In this document: positions 8,110 to 16,671 of the stretch, in pieces
Numbering within the stretch: the first letter of the stretch is position 1
How the letters are laid out: each line of letters begins with the position of its first letter
Assembly (NCBI GenBank): GCA_002418865.1
Contig: DIEY01000097.1
Span: 58,512-78,040 of the forward strand
Source: Bacteroidales bacterium UBA5762
GTDB lineage: Bacteria; Bacteroidota; Bacteroidia; Bacteroidales; TTA-H9
Direction: 5' to 3'
Length of the DNA stretch: 19,529 nt
Notes under the pieces: model-generated
What the model was told of the DNA's origin: nothing
Seen by the model: only the letters and a program-made list of their open reading frames with translations
The model's database searches: none
Position numbers and translations under genes: made by a program

Positions 8110-11100
8110 CTATTTCACCAGAAGAGCTTTATTAACAACTGATGTAGTATTTGTGGTGAATCTAATATAATAAGTTCCTGGTTTAAAGGTAGAGGTATTG
8201 ATTTGCATTTGATACGATCCTGCCTCTGATTTTTGTTCAATAAGTGGATTAGCAATGGTTTGACCTAAAGAATTGAGGATTTCAATCTTTACTTCAGTTG
8301 GTTTTTGTAAAGTATATGAGATATTTAAAAAGTCGCTGAAAGGATTGGGGAAAACAAGGAAGAAAGCATCCGGTGATACTTTTGCTATTCCAACTATTTC
8401 AACGAAGATTGAATTACTGGGTGAAGATATACATCCAAATTCACTGGTTACAATGGTATAATAGGTTCCCGTTTCTGTAGGGGTATAGTTTTGTTCGGTT
8501 GCTCCTAAAATGGGGCCGTTTTCATTATGCCATTGATTCCCGGAAGGTGAGCTCGAAACCAGCATATTCCCTTGTAAGATAATAGTTGGGGTTTCGGGAA
8601 GTGGATGTACGACAACGGTGGTTGAAGCTGTGGTAGTGGATGTTCCATCGAAAACTTCAACGGTAAATTCGGTTGTTGAAGGAGGGGTGGCAATTGGAGT
8701 GGCAAGTGTGGAGTCGTTGAGATAAATTCCTGGATGCCAGATGTAAGAATAATTTCCCGTTCCACCCTGCGTCAAGGTTCCTAGTTGAGTAGATTCTCCT
8801 TCACAGATTTCAGGAGGAAAGGCCGAAGCAATGGCTGTGAGGTTGCCTCCAATGCAGGAAATATTGGCTGACCATCCTGGCTTCGAAACTACACCATCCG
8901 ATTTAAATTTTATGGTTATTGCCCCATCATTGTTGTTGGCTATAAATGCAGGTGGATTAGCTGTACCGCAATATGTACCAACTAAGGGAGCAGAAGTTGA
9001 GGTTCCATTATAAATCTGTAAATAATCCCAACTGCAATCGGAGTTTTGTTCAACATTGAATGAAGTGAATGAGATTTTCACTTTTGCTCCTGGAATGCCC
9101 GGATAAAACGTCATCACGTAATTCTCATTATTACTATAATCCGCCTGAGGTCCTCCGGAATCGTAAAATGCACCATTACAAGTGGATGTTGTACCATTAG
9201 CCATTAAAATGGTTGCAGGTCCGCCAATTATGACTTCTTTGGTGTTTTCTTCTTCATACTGATTGATCTGTCCTGCAGTAAATTTAAAAGTCAAAGGCAC
9301 TAAGGTGTTGGCAGGAGTGATAATATTAGCCATAACAGAAAAAATAGCTTGTTTGTTTTCTCCAATACCAACTTCACCCAAGTTTACTAATGGATTTAAT
9401 GCCATTAAATAGTTTGCATATAAAGAGTCAATAGTAAGAGAACATATCGCATTGATGGCTATAGCTCCACCTGTGTTCGAAACTTGTAAAATGAGATTGA
9501 CAGTTTCACCAGGGTCGATTATTCCATTCCCATTACCTGTAGCTGCATCATCTATTGTGAGGTCTCCAATTTCAAGTATAGGTGCATATAGCGTCAAATA
9601 TTTATTGGTATTCCAGAGATTAGCCGTATCATAGGTGTTAAAACTTAGAGGAACATTATATTGATCTTCTACTTTTTGTTGAATGTTCATTCTGAATGCA
9701 TTGCGAACTAAAAATGTTGAATTAGGCGCTACGTTTTGCAGAAAACAGGATGTATCGCTCAAAATAACATTCGTATCGGCCGTAGATAGGTTTGAAGTGG
9801 CATTTATAGCTGATTGAATTCCTACATTTTTATATGTAACAGTCAAGAAGACATCTTCTCCATAATCGGCATGTCCATTGTTGTTGCCTAATGAATCATT
9901 CACAGTAAAGTTCTGTACGATCAAATAAGGACCTGTAGCGGGGATTACCTGTATTGTCCCAATGTGAGGTTTGCGGTTTTGTTTAGTAATGATAAGCGTA
10001 GCATTTCCAACATTGGTAAGTGGAGAAAAATTAAGAGTTATAGTGCCATTGGCTCCAGCCATACCTGTAGCAAGCAGATTTCCTTGGAACGAAAGGGCTG
10101 CATAGGCATACTCTTCGGTATTGATGGTAAGATTATCTGTACCGATAAGTAATGTGTTTTGATAATTGGCAGAAATAGGTTGAGGAATTCCATAATAAAT
10201 CATTAGAGATGGATCGCCCATTAAGCAATAAATTTCCCAGTAATAGGTTTTCATGCTGGAATTGGATTCCTGAACCGCCATGTTTCCTCCCACGAACATC
10301 TGTCCCTGAGTAACATACCAGCTGCTTGTAGGTTCTCCATGATCGTGGAAAGTTACGTCGTAGGCTCCCAAATGATTGGGATCATAGGGTGGATTGGTCG
10401 AAACGGTTTTGAAACCAACTCCCCACCAGTAATCTTCATCCCAATAAGTATTGTTAGATCCACCAATATATCCTACTGCGCCTTTATTGGCCGCTCTAAC
10501 GATTTCTTCTGCAAAACACGTAGTATTGAACATAGACGATTGGCAACAGTTTCCCACCATCAATGGATATTTGTCTTGATTTTGGAGAGAAGGAATGTTA
10601 GAGATGGTAAAGCTTGGATCAGCCCATCCCGAAGGGCTGCAATGTGCGGTGTAATTGGCATATCCCACTCCATTTGATATATTTTGAATGATATTTTGCG
10701 AATAGTTGCCACCAGGAGGTTCGGGTTGTAAATAGGTATGAGACAAAATACCATGCTGAAGATTGAAATAATTAGTAGTGCCATAAGTGATTTGACCATT
10801 GCTGTAAGTCATGTGGCCGGCATCCTCACCGGCAATCATAACTGCTTCGCCCAAAAAATTCTCAGATGGAAATGTATATTGTTCATATTGTATAGTCTTA
10901 TCGATTTGGGGTTGCAACTCATTGAGATTATTGGCCGAAAATCTCCCATAATAAACTTCGGGAAGATTGTCACCCGTGTATTCAGCATACCTTAAATCGG
11001 TAACATGGTTCCCAGCTGTTCCGTTGAAGGCCGGAATTTGAGCCACATCGCCTACAAGCAGAATAAAACTTGGAGGCATATAACCTGTTGGAGGATTGTT

Positions 11101-11994
11101 GTAGAGATTGGCAAGATAATTTTTGATAGAAGTAGTAGTATTACCAATATTAGGATTATTAGTATAGCCTGCAATTACCTGGAATCCTTTTTGGGTTTTC
11201 CATTCAATAAAAGGCTGAAGCGCCTGCTGAAACATAGGATCGGATATGATGACATAAGTTACTGGGCAATCGGTAATCAGTTCATCTGTAGCTAAAGGTT
11301 GATAGTTGATAACCTGACTATAAGTAGTTTCAAAATAAGGTGAATAAGTCTTTTTCTTTAAATCGATGCTTTGTTTGATTTGAGCTCCCTTAAAAGAGAT
11401 TTGAATTTGAGCCGAGGTTACTACCCTTATGATATTTTTTGCAGGGTTGTATTGTATGGGATAAAATTCCAGATTAGCTATGTTAATCGAACGAAGCATT
11501 CCAGCTTCTTCTATGTGAACCATTTCTCCATAGAGGAATTCATCTCTTGAATAAACCTCTGCATCATATACAAAAGGAACACTAAGAGGATCATCCTGCT
11601 TAGAAACAGGTGGCTGAGCTGGAATTAATGGATGTGTAATTCCATATTGTTCTAAAGGTATTTCTTTATATTCAACCTGAAGTGTTTTAACTTCGGTAAT
11701 GGATCCTAGTGGTACTTCTATTAATTTTTTTATGACTGGTACTTTGGGATGACCAGGAATGTTGCTGTATCCGTAACCGGGCACAGCAATTTCTGTAAAA
11801 TCCCCTTGTGAAGTACTCACAGCATACCAATACATTGTATTGAGCTGATTACTGAATGAAAAAGCATTGTAATCGCTTCTTAAAACCTTAAAAGTATTTT
11901 CTCCATCCGATTGAATGGTGATTTGCTGGCCAAACACGCAAAAGGGAAAGAAAAGCAGCAAAAGGCTAAGTTGGGTAAAGATTTTGTTTTTCAT
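8110..11994 (-). CDS. Gingipain-like C25 cysteine peptidase with CUB domain, T9SS sorting domain
   Basis: 1294 residues. A signal peptide (about 1-22, ends FCVFGQ) is followed by a propeptide-like region, then a C25 catalytic domain (about 240-605) with His451 in NYTAHCSPSGW and Cys483 (or Cys484) in VGNCCQSSMF. The domain closes with LMGDPSLMIYY. Two CARDB-like beta domains (about 685-805 and 808-925, each opening with a GNxNG-type turn) follow. A CUB domain (939-1047) has four cysteines at 939, 987, 1009 and 1047 and the signature SDCSWDYLQIYNG. Ig-like/PKD-like segments (about 1055-1200) and a T9SS type A sorting domain (about 1214-1294, FPNPFSDFLNI, then PGTYYIRF, ending ALLVK) complete it. 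It shares the overall plan of the neighbour at 4132-7974 but has a CUB domain where that one has GATase-like and PKD modules. It is probably an exported, surface-bound peptidase; substrate unknown. Confidence 0.9.
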   Translation of the reverse strand: MKNKIFTQLSLLLLFFPFCVFGQQITIQSDGENTFKVLRSDYNAFSFSNQLNTMYWYAVSTSQGDFTEIAVPGYGYSNIPGHPKVPVIKKLIEVPLGSITEVKTLQVEYKEIPLEQYGITHPLIPAQPPVSKQDDPLSVPFVYDAEVYSRDEFLYGEMVHIEEAGMLRSINIANLEFYPIQYNPAKNIIRVVTSAQIQISFKGAQIKQSIDLKKKTYSPYFETTYSQVINYQPLATDELITDCPVTYVIISDPMFQQALQPFIEWKTQKGFQVIAGYTNNPNIGNTTTSIKNYLANLYNNPPTGYMPPSFILLVGDVAQIPAFNGTAGNHVTDLRYAEYTGDNLPEVYYGRFSANNLNELQPQIDKTIQYEQYTFPSENFLGEAVMIAGEDAGHMTYSNGQITYGTTNYFNLQHGILSHTYLQPEPPGGNYSQNIIQNISNGVGYANYTAHCSPSGWADPSFTISNIPSLQNQDKYPLMVGNCCQSSMFNTTCFAEEIVRAANKGAVGYIGGSNNTYWDEDYWWGVGFKTVSTNPPYDPNHLGAYDVTFHDHGEPTSSWYVTQGQMFVGGNMAVQESNSSMKTYYWEIYCLMGDPSLMIYYGIPQPISANYQNTLLIGTDNLTINTEEYAYAALSFQGNLLATGMAGANGTITLNFSPLTNVGNATLIITKQNRKPHIGTIQVIPATGPYLIVQNFTVNDSLGNNNGHADYGEDVFLTVTYKNVGIQSAINATSNLSTADTNVILSDTSCFLQNVAPNSTFLVRNAFRMNIQQKVEDQYNVPLSFNTYDTANLWNTNKYLTLYAPILEIGDLTIDDAATGNGNGIIDPGETVNLILQVSNTGGAIAINAICSLTIDSLYANYLMALNPLVNLGEVGIGENKQAIFSVMANIITPANTLVPLTFKFTAGQINQYEEENTKEVIIGGPATILMANGTTSTCNGAFYDSGGPQADYSNNENYVMTFYPGIPGAKVKISFTSFNVEQNSDCSWDYLQIYNGTSTSAPLVGTYCGTANPPAFIANNNDGAITIKFKSDGVVSKPGWSANISCIGGNLTAIASAFPPEICEGESTQLGTLTQGGTGNYSYIWHPGIYLNDSTLATPIATPPSTTEFTVEVFDGTSTTTASTTVVVHPLPETPTIILQGNMLVSSSPSGNQWHNENGPILGATEQNYTPTETGTYYTIVTSEFGCISSPSNSIFVEIVGIAKVSPDAFFLVFPNPFSDFLNISYTLQKPTEVKIEILNSLGQTIANPLIEQKSEAGSYQMQINTSTFKPGTYYIRFTTNTTSVVNKALLVK

Positions 11995-12042
11995 TAGCTA
12001 AAAAGATTCGGTTTTTGGGGTTGATTTTGAGAATTTCTTGCA

Positions 12043-12050
12043 CAAAATTA
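12043..12050 (-). promoter_or_regulatory. Candidate -7 box for the C25 peptidase at 8110-11994
   Basis: Minus-strand TAATTTTG matches TAnnTTTG fully, 48 bp before the start codon at 11992-11994. The -33 region is AT-rich without a clear TTG at 17-23 bp. The same octamer appears before rbfA and ruvB. Confidence 0.45.
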
Positions 12051-12116
12051 ATACTATTTATATTTTATATTAAAAAAGTTATGCATAAGGATAAAATCAT
12101 TTTTTAGAGACAAGGA

Positions 12117-13358
12117 CTATTCGACTCTTAGATAAGTAGTGAAGGATTTTTGAGTGCTCCTTCTTGCTGGAATCCATGAAGCAATTATCCCAATGATGAT
12201 AACAAATACGAAAACCACCAAGAAGTCCATCCCTTGCATCTCCACTGGGTATTGGCTAATGACAAATGAGCTGCCGCTGGTGTTGATTTTGACAAATCCA
12301 AAGGTTTGTTGGAGAAAGCAAATAAAGGCTCCCAGCAAGATACCTCCTATGCCTCCAGCCATACTGATCCATAATCCTTGGTATAGAAATACCTTTCGAA
12401 TAAAAGAAACAGGTGCTCCCATGGCCATGTAAATGGCAATGTCTCTTTGTTTTTCGGAAATAACCATCGATAGCGAACCAATAAGCGTAAATGTGGCGAC
12501 AATCAAGATAAAAGCAAGAATAATGAAAATAGCATATTTTTCGGTTCTCATGATTTTATATAAAGAGGCTTGCTGTTGGTAACGATTAGCGACCTTGAAC
12601 TCTGAACCCATCATCTGCGAAATGTTTTTTTGTATAGATTTTAAGTCAGCGGTTGGTTCTAAATAAACTTCAAGAGCACTCACCTCGGTTGAATACTCTA
12701 ATAACTTCCGTGCAAATGACAGTGGAGTAATTACGTAAGAAATATCGAAATCCTGTTGTACACTGAACAAGGCAGATGGTCTGATAGCCAGTGAGTTGAA
12801 TGCTTCACCCGAAAATGAAGTCGATAGATTCGATTTCCGCGAAGGAACAAATACCTCGAGCGGATAGAAAGCATCGTCTAAACCCATATTCAAATAATAG
12901 GCTACTCCAGCTCCTACCACGGCATAAGGACCAGTTGAATCGTTTAATACGAACTCACCTTGAAGAATTTTTTCTCCAAGTTGAGAAAATTGCTGGTAGT
13001 TCTGATCGACTCCTTTTATCAAACCAATATGCTGATGATTTCTATAGCGAAATAGGGCATTATCTTCTATGGTTTCACTTATGCCTGCAACCCCTGCCAT
13101 GGAAGAGATTTTGTTTTTGATGCCTTCATCGGGTATAAATACTTTTCCTTTTATTGCGGTGATTTTAATATCGGGATCGAAAACATTATAAAGACTTTGA
13201 ATGACCTGTTGAAAGCCATTGAATACCGAAAGGATAATAATCAGCGCGGCAGTGCCTGTTAATATACCTGCTACCGAAATCCCTGAAATAAAATTAATGG
13301 CATGATGAGTTTTTTTGCCTAATAAATACCTTAAAGAGATGGAAATGGGCAGCTTCAT
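12117..13358 (-). CDS. FtsX/LolE-like ABC transporter permease
   Basis: 413 residues, the length of LolC/LolE-type permeases. One transmembrane helix near the N-terminus (about 22-46) is followed by a large periplasmic domain (about 47-272, MacB core-like) and three further helices (about 275-300, 328-350, 378-397). EKQRDIAIYMAMGAP (302-316) after helix 2 is the conserved FtsX cytoplasmic coupling segment. In LolCDE this type of subunit extracts lipoproteins from the inner membrane with the LolD ATPase; no ATPase gene is present in the window, so the exact substrate is inferred. It is the last gene of the rbfA operon, 13 bp after the methyltransferase. No clear terminator was seen downstream. 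Confidence 0.88.
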   Translation of the reverse strand: MKLPISISLRYLLGKKTHHAINFISGISVAGILTGTAALIIILSVFNGFQQVIQSLYNVFDPDIKITAIKGKVFIPDEGIKNKISSMAGVAGISETIEDNALFRYRNHQHIGLIKGVDQNYQQFSQLGEKILQGEFVLNDSTGPYAVVGAGVAYYLNMGLDDAFYPLEVFVPSRKSNLSTSFSGEAFNSLAIRPSALFSVQQDFDISYVITPLSFARKLLEYSTEVSALEVYLEPTADLKSIQKNISQMMGSEFKVANRYQQQASLYKIMRTEKYAIFIILAFILIVATFTLIGSLSMVISEKQRDIAIYMAMGAPVSFIRKVFLYQGLWISMAGGIGGILLGAFICFLQQTFGFVKINTSGSSFVISQYPVEMQGMDFLVVFVFVIIIGIIASWIPARRSTQKSFTTYLRVE

Positions 13359-13371
13359 GCCTTTTTTGTTA

Positions 13372-14199
13372 TTATTTCCAGGCTTTTACAATCAATCCCG
13401 TCCCACTGGAGTGTTTTCGACTGATGTCCATTTGATTCAGCAACAGTGCAAACGGAAAAGCAATTAGATAATAAAAAGGAAGAAGAATAAAGAATGATTT
13501 ACTAAGATTGAGCATAAGGATTGGATATTTCATAGAAAGCTTCCATGAAATCTTTCCGGGTTTGCCATAAGTGTAATAAGCTTCGGTGTGTGAAAATCCT
13601 GCTTCCTTTAGTTTTTCCTGAATTTTAAGGATGTTGTAGCCATCTCTTACATGTTCGCCTATAAAAGAATGGCTGCCATCATTAGGAATATCATCATCGT
13701 GAGGGTGAACATCGGAGCCACCCTGATCGCTTGGGGTAGAGATCAAAAGCATGCCTCCAGGTTTTAAAGCCTGAAAAAAATTTCGAAATACAGCCTCATC
13801 ATCGGGAATATGTTCCATCACGTCAACCGATAAAATGAGGTCGAACAAGTGAGGTGAAGAAAATTTTTCGAGATTGGCCACCTCGAATCGGGCGTTTTTC
13901 AATCCTGCTTTTCTAAAAAAAGTGTTGCAGTCGTTTACCTGTTCTTCTTTAATATCTAAGCCAAGGATTTCCCAATTAGGATGAGAATGGGCCAGAAGAT
14001 AGGAATATTGCCCAAAGCCCATGCCTGCATCAAGTATCCTGACTGATTCTCGATGTTGCAACTCCCATATTCTAAGCTCTTTTTTTACATGCCAGGTGCG
14101 TAATAAAAGTAAGTTCAGCAATCGATAAAAAAGAATACGCAGCTGGGGAGTTCTATTGAAAATCTTTCCCAAATCCGATTTAATCGGGTCGTATTGCAT
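13372..14199 (-). CDS. Class I SAM-dependent methyltransferase with hydrophobic C-terminus
   Basis: 275 residues. A Rossmann-type methyltransferase core: motif I ILDAGMGFGQYSYLLA (55-70) binds S-adenosylmethionine, an acidic residue ends strand 2 (LGLDIKEEQ, D82), and FDLILSVDVMEHIPDDE (119-135) and LKPGGMLLISTP (145-156) are typical of the Methyltransf_11 group. An unusual acidic HPHDDDIPNDG segment follows (165-175). Residues about 225-255 are strongly hydrophobic, suggesting that the C-terminus touches or crosses the membrane, so a lipid or membrane-bound acceptor is possible. The substrate cannot be named. It lies 5 bp from rbfA and 13 bp from the permease, clearly in one operon. Confidence 0.88.
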   Translation of the reverse strand: MQYDPIKSDLGKIFNRTPQLRILFYRLLNLLLLRTWHVKKELRIWELQHRESVRILDAGMGFGQYSYLLAHSHPNWEILGLDIKEEQVNDCNTFFRKAGLKNARFEVANLEKFSSPHLFDLILSVDVMEHIPDDEAVFRNFFQALKPGGMLLISTPSDQGGSDVHPHDDDIPNDGSHSFIGEHVRDGYNILKIQEKLKEAGFSHTEAYYTYGKPGKISWKLSMKYPILMLNLSKSFFILLPFYYLIAFPFALLLNQMDISRKHSSGTGLIVKAWK

Positions 14200-14204
14200 A
14201 AAGA

Positions 14205-14540
14205 TTATTGGTTCAAAAGTTTATCGATGCGTTCAATATAATCCAGACTATCGTCGAGAAAAAATTGAAGTTGAGGGATGATGCGTATCTGATGCCTGAT
14301 TTTGACTCCAAGCTGATAACGTAATTCTGGCCCATGCGATTTGAGCTCTTTGAGAGCAGCTTTTTTGTCAGGTAATCCAAATATACTGACGTGTATGCGT
14401 GCAATCTGCAAATCGGGTGTAACGGTTACACGAGTTACTGTAAGCATTCCACCTCCTGTATAGGGAGCAGCATCCTGCAGCATAAGACTCATTTCTTTTT
14501 GTATGAGCCTCTCTATCTTTTGTAATCTTGTCTTTTCCAT
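14205..14540 (-). CDS. rbfA: Ribosome-binding factor A
   Basis: 111 residues from the ATG at 14538-14540. RbfA is a cytoplasmic KH-fold protein that binds the 30S subunit near the 5' end of 16S rRNA during late maturation and cold adaptation. The protein shows the family start METxR-like (MEKTRLQKIERLIQKEMSLML), the central LTVTRVTVTPDLQIARIHVSIFG strand region (residues about 32-54) and the closing RIIPQLQFFLDDSLDYIERI segment. The frame extends upstream to a TTG at 14576, adding 12 residues that do not look like RbfA; the ATG gives the normal length. First gene of the operon with the methyltransferase and permease. Only a weak leader signal is seen upstream. Confidence 0.93.
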   Translation of the reverse strand: MEKTRLQKIERLIQKEMSLMLQDAAPYTGGGMLTVTRVTVTPDLQIARIHVSIFGLPDKKAALKELKSHGPELRYQLGVKIRHQIRIIPQLQFFLDDSLDYIERIDKLLNQ

Positions 14541-14614
14541 TTTCCTAACTTCGCTGTTTATTATCCTTCGTGCCAAGGGTTATTTTTATCATTCGGCGAT
14601 GATCAGAATTTTTG

Positions 14615-14622
14615 CAAAATTA
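14615..14622 (-). promoter_or_regulatory. Candidate -7 box for the rbfA operon
   Basis: Minus-strand TAATTTTG, a full match to TAnnTTTG, 74 bp before the rbfA ATG. No good -33 TTG is seen at the usual spacing, so confidence is limited. Confidence 0.4.
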
Positions 14623-14683
14623 TCGAAAATATACTACAGTTTCCTTGTCTTCCTGTCTCACAATCTCCTTGTGCCATCACACC

Positions 14684-16543
14684 TTACTTCTGTTTCACTA
14701 ACTTGCCGGTTCGCAAAAAACCTTTGGAGATGATGCGATAAAGATAAATCCCAGGCTTGCAGGCCGAAGCATCCCATTGCGTAATTCCTCCGACAGCTTC
14801 TATTTTTTCTATCTGCCTGCCCGAAAGATCGGTGATTTGTATCGTATAGGAGGCTAAAATCGGTAATTCGAAGATGAATCTATCATTGGAAGAATTGATA
14901 CTTACACAAAATCCTTCCTTATCGGGTTCTTCCATGCCTACCACATTTACCGAAATCTTTAGCTCCGACGACCATGGCCCCTCACCACATAAATTGATGC
15001 CTCTTACCTTCAAACGTGCTGTTCCCCAGAAGATTGGATTCCATACTACTTCTATCGTAGTATCTCCTGGCACCATCAGCCAGCCGGCTTCTGGTGGATT
15101 CAATTCCCACTCGTATGAGGTAGCATTCTTATCCGGCGTAAAACTATAAAACGAAGTAGTAGTGGTAAAAGTATTGATTTGCTGGGGCCCTCTTGGCTCA
15201 GAAAGCGTTTGAGGCATCTGGTTTATACAATCTTTCAGATTGAAAACCCAAAAATTATTATTATCAAAAAGGTTATGTACATTACATAGTACATCGTATG
15301 ATGGACCCCAATTAGTTTCTCCGGCAATCACATAATCGCCATCTCCAAGTTGTATGATTCCAAAATCAAATGATTCAGTACCACCTCCTCCAATACATTG
15401 CTGCATCAGTAATTCGCCCTCTAAACTTAATTTAATCATCCAAATATCAGCGTAATTATAGCTAAGAAGATGAAAACCAGATACATCCCCATCATCAGAT
15501 TGAGTAACCCCAAAAATAACAAGTGTAGTATCACTTTCCATAAATATCTTGTGAGGTCCATCATATTCTGAGCCTCCAAAGCATTTCTCCCAGATAATAT
15601 TGCCTTCAAAATCTACTTTCAAAATCCAGAAATCATCGTTTCCGTGCCAGCCCGTTACCTCACCATAAGAATCTGTTATTGCACCAAGAATATATCCATC
15701 GTTTATTTCTAATACACGGATAATTGTTTCAATTTTGCTTCCTCCATAACATTGTGTCCATTCAATATTTCGAAGAGAGTCGAGCTTTACCACAACACCA
15801 TCCGGACCTCCATGCTGATTGCAAGAAAGGTTCCCACCCTCAGGGAAAGCGCTAGTACCTGCTATAAGAAATCCTCCATCGGAAGTTTGAATTACCATAA
15901 AAGGGAAATCGAGGTCTTCTCCCCCAAACGTAAAGTCCCACTGTTTTTCACCCTGAGCATCAAGCTTTACCATCCACATATCAAAACCCCCATAATGCAC
16001 GCTCACATCGCCGTCCCAAGAGTTGGAATAGCCAATGGCCACTATGCCACCATCGGTTGTGGGTGTGGCATGGGTCGTGTAATCACCCCCACTTCCACCC
16101 AAGGCTCTTTCCCATAAAATATTTCCCAGTGTATCAATCTTAAGAATCCAATAGGCATCATTCCCTGGATAAGCATTATAAGTTACATCTCCATCATCCG
16201 AAAGAGTAGCGGCTAAAATATAAAGATTCCCATCTAAAGTAGGAAAAATTCTCCATCCTCCATCACTTCCGCTACCTCCATAGGTTTTTTCCCAAAGCAA
16301 ATTGCCTTTAGAATCAGTTCTAACTAGCCATACATCATCTGGCCCACCATGAAAATAAGAAATATCTCCGTTTGTTGAAAACGTAGTGCCAATAATATAA
16401 TATCCTCCATTATAATAAGTTATATCTCGAGCCCAATCTGATTTTGATCCACCAAAACATTGCTGCCATGTCAATTGCCAAGCTTGGCTCATCAGTGGAA
16501 TTGTACCACACATTACATAAAAAAGTAAAAATATTTTTTTCAA
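14684..16543 (-). CDS. T9SS-exported protein with seven-blade beta-propeller repeats
   Basis: 619 residues from a TTG start (the preferred start because it gives a proper signal peptide, MKKIFLLFYVMCGTIPLMSQA). Residues about 26-430 consist of seven repeats of roughly 56-62 residues, each opening W-x-x-x-x-GGS, then DGGYxIxGxxxS, then DGDVS...DxWxxKLDxxGNI. The last is the most degenerate (starts MQQCIGGGG). Seven such units suggest a seven-bladed beta-propeller. A PKD/fibronectin-like beta domain (about 445-533) and a T9SS type A sorting domain (about 535-619, ending TGKLVKQK) follow. Binding or enzymatic function is unknown; no catalytic motif was recognised. A short signal-peptide-like ORF lies just upstream (16548-16631). 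It is not tightly linked to rbfA downstream (143 bp). Confidence 0.85.
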   Translation of the reverse strand: MKKIFLLFYVMCGTIPLMSQAWQLTWQQCFGGSKSDWARDITYYNGGYYIIGTTFSTNGDISYFHGGPDDVWLVRTDSKGNLLWEKTYGGSGSDGGWRIFPTLDGNLYILAATLSDDGDVTYNAYPGNDAYWILKIDTLGNILWERALGGSGGDYTTHATPTTDGGIVAIGYSNSWDGDVSVHYGGFDMWMVKLDAQGEKQWDFTFGGEDLDFPFMVIQTSDGGFLIAGTSAFPEGGNLSCNQHGGPDGVVVKLDSLRNIEWTQCYGGSKIETIIRVLEINDGYILGAITDSYGEVTGWHGNDDFWILKVDFEGNIIWEKCFGGSEYDGPHKIFMESDTTLVIFGVTQSDDGDVSGFHLLSYNYADIWMIKLSLEGELLMQQCIGGGGTESFDFGIIQLGDGDYVIAGETNWGPSYDVLCNVHNLFDNNNFWVFNLKDCINQMPQTLSEPRGPQQINTFTTTTSFYSFTPDKNATSYEWELNPPEAGWLMVPGDTTIEVVWNPIFWGTARLKVRGINLCGEGPWSSELKISVNVVGMEEPDKEGFCVSINSSNDRFIFELPILASYTIQITDLSGRQIEKIEAVGGITQWDASACKPGIYLYRIISKGFLRTGKLVKQK

Positions 16544-16547
16544 TAGA

Positions 16548-16631
16548 TTAAAAATTTTGAAAAGTGCTGTGCTTTTTTGGGGGGAGTACTACAATACAAA
16601 GCAGGAGAAACAGTGATGTAAATTTTTTCAT
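16548..16631 (-). pseudogene. 27-codon signal-peptide-like ORF, possible gene remnant
   Basis: ATG at 16629-16631 opens a 27-codon frame, MKKFTSLFLLLCIVVLPPKK and seven more residues, ending in TAA five bases before the TTG start of the propeller gene. The first 16 residues look like a signal-peptide core. The frame breaks down after six C and six A residues (complement of G6 16579-16584 and T6 16573-16578), a slippage-prone tract. Restoring either other frame gives no recognisable domain. It may be the remains of a lost exported gene, a leader ORF, or chance. Confidence 0.3.
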
Positions 16632-16671
16632 GGTAATGCTAGTTGGTTATAATTAATTGGAAGCACAGTAA

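Noticed and set aside
10339..10677. 112-codon plus-strand ORF and similar ones opposite the peptidase genes
   Set aside because: They are shadows of the C25 coding frame, with no signal peptide, domain or start context.
12061..12116. Possible terminator after the permease gene
   Set aside because: AT-rich with only a weak A/T stem; no GC stem followed by a T-tract.
14541..14576. Upstream TTG start for rbfA
   Set aside because: The added residues do not resemble RbfA, and the ATG at 14540 gives the usual length and N-terminus.
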